35,317 bases of DNA from an uncultured Pirellulaceae bacterium (GTDB taxonomy: Bacteria > Planctomycetota > Planctomycetia > Pirellulales > Pirellulaceae). The stretch is from contig CALKCC010000144.1 in NCBI GenBank assembly GCA_938082855.1, positions 1-35,317 on the forward strand, read 5' to 3'. The notes under the pieces are model-generated. The model ran no database searches. It saw only the letters and a list, made by a program, of their open reading frames with translations, and was not told where the DNA came from. The position numbers were made by a program, and so were the translations under genes. Shown one piece after another: positions 33,427 to 35,317 of this stretch (positions are counted from its first letter, which is position 1; every line of letters starts with the position of its first letter).

Positions 33427-35229
33427 ATGAACACTTCTTCTGCAGCTTCACACGGGCACGGACACGGCGAAGGCATGACCTTCGGCCACTTTGTCTCCAC
33501 CTATGTGTTCTCTAAAGACCACAAGATGATCGGTTTGCAGTTTCTGTTTACGACGCTGCTATGGTTCATCGTGGGTGGATTACTTGCTTTAGGTATCCGT
33601 TGGCAACTTGCCTATCCCTGGAGTGATATGCCAGTGATCGGAGGACGTTTGTTCTCTGCTGAGGGAGGACAGATTTCTCCCGAGTTTTACACGACGCTCT
33701 TTACGATGCATGCCACGGTGATGATCTTCTTTGTGATCATTCCGATTTTGGCTGGTGCCTTTGGAAACTACCTAATTCCGCTCATGATCGGAGCGGACGA
33801 TATGGCCTTCCCAACTCTCAATATGTTGAGTTACTGGTTTATGTGGCCAGCCTTTATTTGTATCGGAATCAGCTTCCTGACTCCTCCGTATGGAGCGGGG
33901 GGAGGTTGGACCAGCTATCCTCCGTTGTCCGGTGTACATGCCGCGGCGCCGGGAAGTGAGATGGCTCAGACCTGGTGGCTCTTAGGAGTGACGTTGGTCG
34001 GGATCTCGTCCATGATGGGGTCGGTGAACTACATGACCACGATCATCCAGATGCGGGCTCCGGGACTCTCCATGTTCCGATTGCCACTGACAATCTGGGC
34101 GATGTTCATTACGGCCGTATTGCAGGCATTTGCTTTGCCTGTTTTGACTGCTGGCGGTTTTATGCAGATTCTCGACCGAATGTTGGGTACGGGATTCTTC
34201 ATACCGGAAGGGCTGGTTGTCAATAACGCGGAAATGATGAGCGGAGGCGGACAACCACTATTGTGGCAGCACTTGTTCTGGTTCTACTCTCATCCGGCGG
34301 TTTACATTATGATTCTGCCCGCGATGGGGATGGTGTCCGACATGCTGTCCTGCTTTGCTCGAAAGCCGATTTTCGGTTACAAGCCGATGGTCTATTCGAT
34401 CTCGGGTATCGCCGGACTCGGATTTATCGTTTGGGGACACCATATGTTTGTCTCCGGGATGAATCCCATGTTGGGTATGACGTTCATGGTTTCCACCATG
34501 ATGATTGCGTTGCCATCGGCGGTTAAAGTGTTTAACTGGCTGGGAACCATTTGGGGAGGGAAAATTGAATTTACCACTCCGATGTTGTTCTCGCTTTCAT
34601 TCGTCTCGATGTTCGTGATCGGTGGTTTGTCGGGTATTTTCATGGCCGCAACACCTGTGGATATCTTCATCCATGACACCTACTACATCGTGGCTCACTT
34701 CCATTATGTTCTGTTCTGCGGAACAGCGATGGCAGTGATGGGAGCCATTTACTTCTGGTTCCCGAAGATGTTTGGTCGTTCGATGAATGAAGGCTGGGGG
34801 AAGATGCATTTCTTCCTGACTTTCATCTTTATGAATGGAACGTTTTACCTGATGCATATTCTCGGAGCGGTTGGTTTCCCTCGTCGATTGGCGGATCCAT
34901 ACCATTACGAGACATTTAAGCATCTATTGCCAATGAACCGCTTTATTACCTGGTGTGCTGTCGGAATGGTTGCCAGTCAGGTTATTTTTGCGATTAACTT
35001 TTTCTATAGCATTTTCAAAGGACAGCGAGTGGGACGTAACCCATGGCGATGTAATACGCTCGAGTGGTTCGCTCCTAGTCCGCCGGTTGGTCATGGAAAC
35101 TTTGATGCCCAGCCGATTGTCTATCGTGGTCCTTACGAATACGGTTCTCCAGAAGTTGATACCGACCATTACCCACAGACACAACCACCTCCGGAAGGAG
35201 TGGAACCGTCTGACGATGGTCACCATTAA
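33427..35229 (+). CDS. coxA: Cytochrome c oxidase subunit I (A2-type haem-copper oxidase)
   Basis: This is the catalytic subunit, reducing O2 to water at the haem a3-CuB centre and pumping protons. The 600-aa protein has about twelve membrane helices. The ligands are visible: H95 (haem a), H289 with the cross-linked Y293 (SHPAVY), H338 and H339 (CuB), H424 (haem a3) and H426 (haem a) in AHFHYV. Helix VI reads FWFYSHPAVY: the D-channel Glu of A1 enzymes (HPEVY) is absent and the Tyr-Ser pair typical of A2 oxidases precedes the His. The N-terminus has a short His/Gly stretch (SHGHGHGEG) that could bind metal. It is the last complete gene of the cluster. Confidence 0.97.
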   Translation: MNTSSAASHGHGHGEGMTFGHFVSTYVFSKDHKMIGLQFLFTTLLWFIVGGLLALGIRWQLAYPWSDMPVIGGRLFSAEGGQISPEFYTTLFTMHATVMIFFVIIPILAGAFGNYLIPLMIGADDMAFPTLNMLSYWFMWPAFICIGISFLTPPYGAGGGWTSYPPLSGVHAAAPGSEMAQTWWLLGVTLVGISSMMGSVNYMTTIIQMRAPGLSMFRLPLTIWAMFITAVLQAFALPVLTAGGFMQILDRMLGTGFFIPEGLVVNNAEMMSGGGQPLLWQHLFWFYSHPAVYIMILPAMGMVSDMLSCFARKPIFGYKPMVYSISGIAGLGFIVWGHHMFVSGMNPMLGMTFMVSTMMIALPSAVKVFNWLGTIWGGKIEFTTPMLFSLSFVSMFVIGGLSGIFMAATPVDIFIHDTYYIVAHFHYVLFCGTAMAVMGAIYFWFPKMFGRSMNEGWGKMHFFLTFIFMNGTFYLMHILGAVGFPRRLADPYHYETFKHLLPMNRFITWCAVGMVASQVIFAINFFYSIFKGQRVGRNPWRCNTLEWFAPSPPVGHGNFDAQPIVYRGPYEYGSPEVDTDHYPQTQPPPEGVEPSDDGHH

Positions 35230-35307
35230 GTTTTGGGGTAACCTGAAAAAAACAGATGACATTCTCGGCCAATAGTTGTCGGGGATGTTGACCAAGGTAA
35301 AGAACAA

Positions 35308-35317
35308 ATGACTACGC
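35308..35317 (+). CDS. Possible start of the next cluster gene (partial, cut by window edge)
   Basis: An ATG at 35308, with GGTAAAGA about 7 nt upstream, begins Met-Thr-Thr before the window ends, 78 nt after coxA. In such clusters subunit III usually follows subunit I, so this may be coxC, but only three codons can be seen. Confidence 0.3.

Overview
The window looks like a stretch of chromosome from a planctomycete (Planctomycetota), probably a Planctomycetaceae-type marine or freshwater aerobe. This is inferred from several traits seen together: a cytochrome bc cluster with a giant multihaem c subunit and a Rieske protein with a long Ala/Pro extension, an exported VIT-VWA protein, a PD40 propeller protein, many lipoproteins of unknown function, and short genes with weak Shine-Dalgarno sites on both strands. 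I ran no database search, so the taxonomy is an inference. I saw no tRNA, rRNA, CRISPR array, insertion sequence or phage gene.

Layout. 1-1193 (minus): the nitrogen-signalling pair glnB (PII) and glnD (PII uridylyltransferase, cut by the window edge). 1382-8402: a mixed housekeeping/accessory stretch with a transglutaminase-like lipoprotein, an unknown 234-aa protein, a PduO-type cobalamin adenosyltransferase, an exported PD40 propeller, a Nudix hydrolase, a soluble histidine kinase, an 88-aa unknown and a lipoprotein of unknown function. 8645-10972: an exported VIT-VWA protein. 11018-16317: nadD, then the genome-maintenance helicases priA and recG. 16524-20535: a membrane histidine kinase with a c-type haem motif in its extracytoplasmic domain, then rnhA and purD. 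20536-20965: a 430-nt non-coding leader with a perfect CRP/FNR-type palindrome.

20966-35229 is the most notable region, a 14-kb co-directional respiratory cluster. Its order is Rieske protein, cytochrome b (haem-carrying N-terminal half), an enlarged cytochrome b C-terminal half, a 1621-aa cytochrome c with eight CXXCH motifs plus PDZ-like and His-rich segments, two cupredoxin-like secreted proteins, a dihaem cytochrome c lipoprotein, and subunits II and I of an A2-type haem-copper oxidase. A further gene (probably oxidase subunit III) may begin at the right edge.

Inferred operation: quinol is oxidised by the Rieske/cytochrome b part. Electrons pass through the octahaem protein and possibly the dihaem cytochrome and/or cupredoxins to the CuA site of the oxidase, so the locus may encode a bc-oxidase supercomplex. 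The haem-c sensor kinase about 2.4 kb upstream and the CRP/FNR-like site in the leader are candidate controls. Small inverted repeats between cluster genes (22857, 24286, 32563) could set relative transcript levels.
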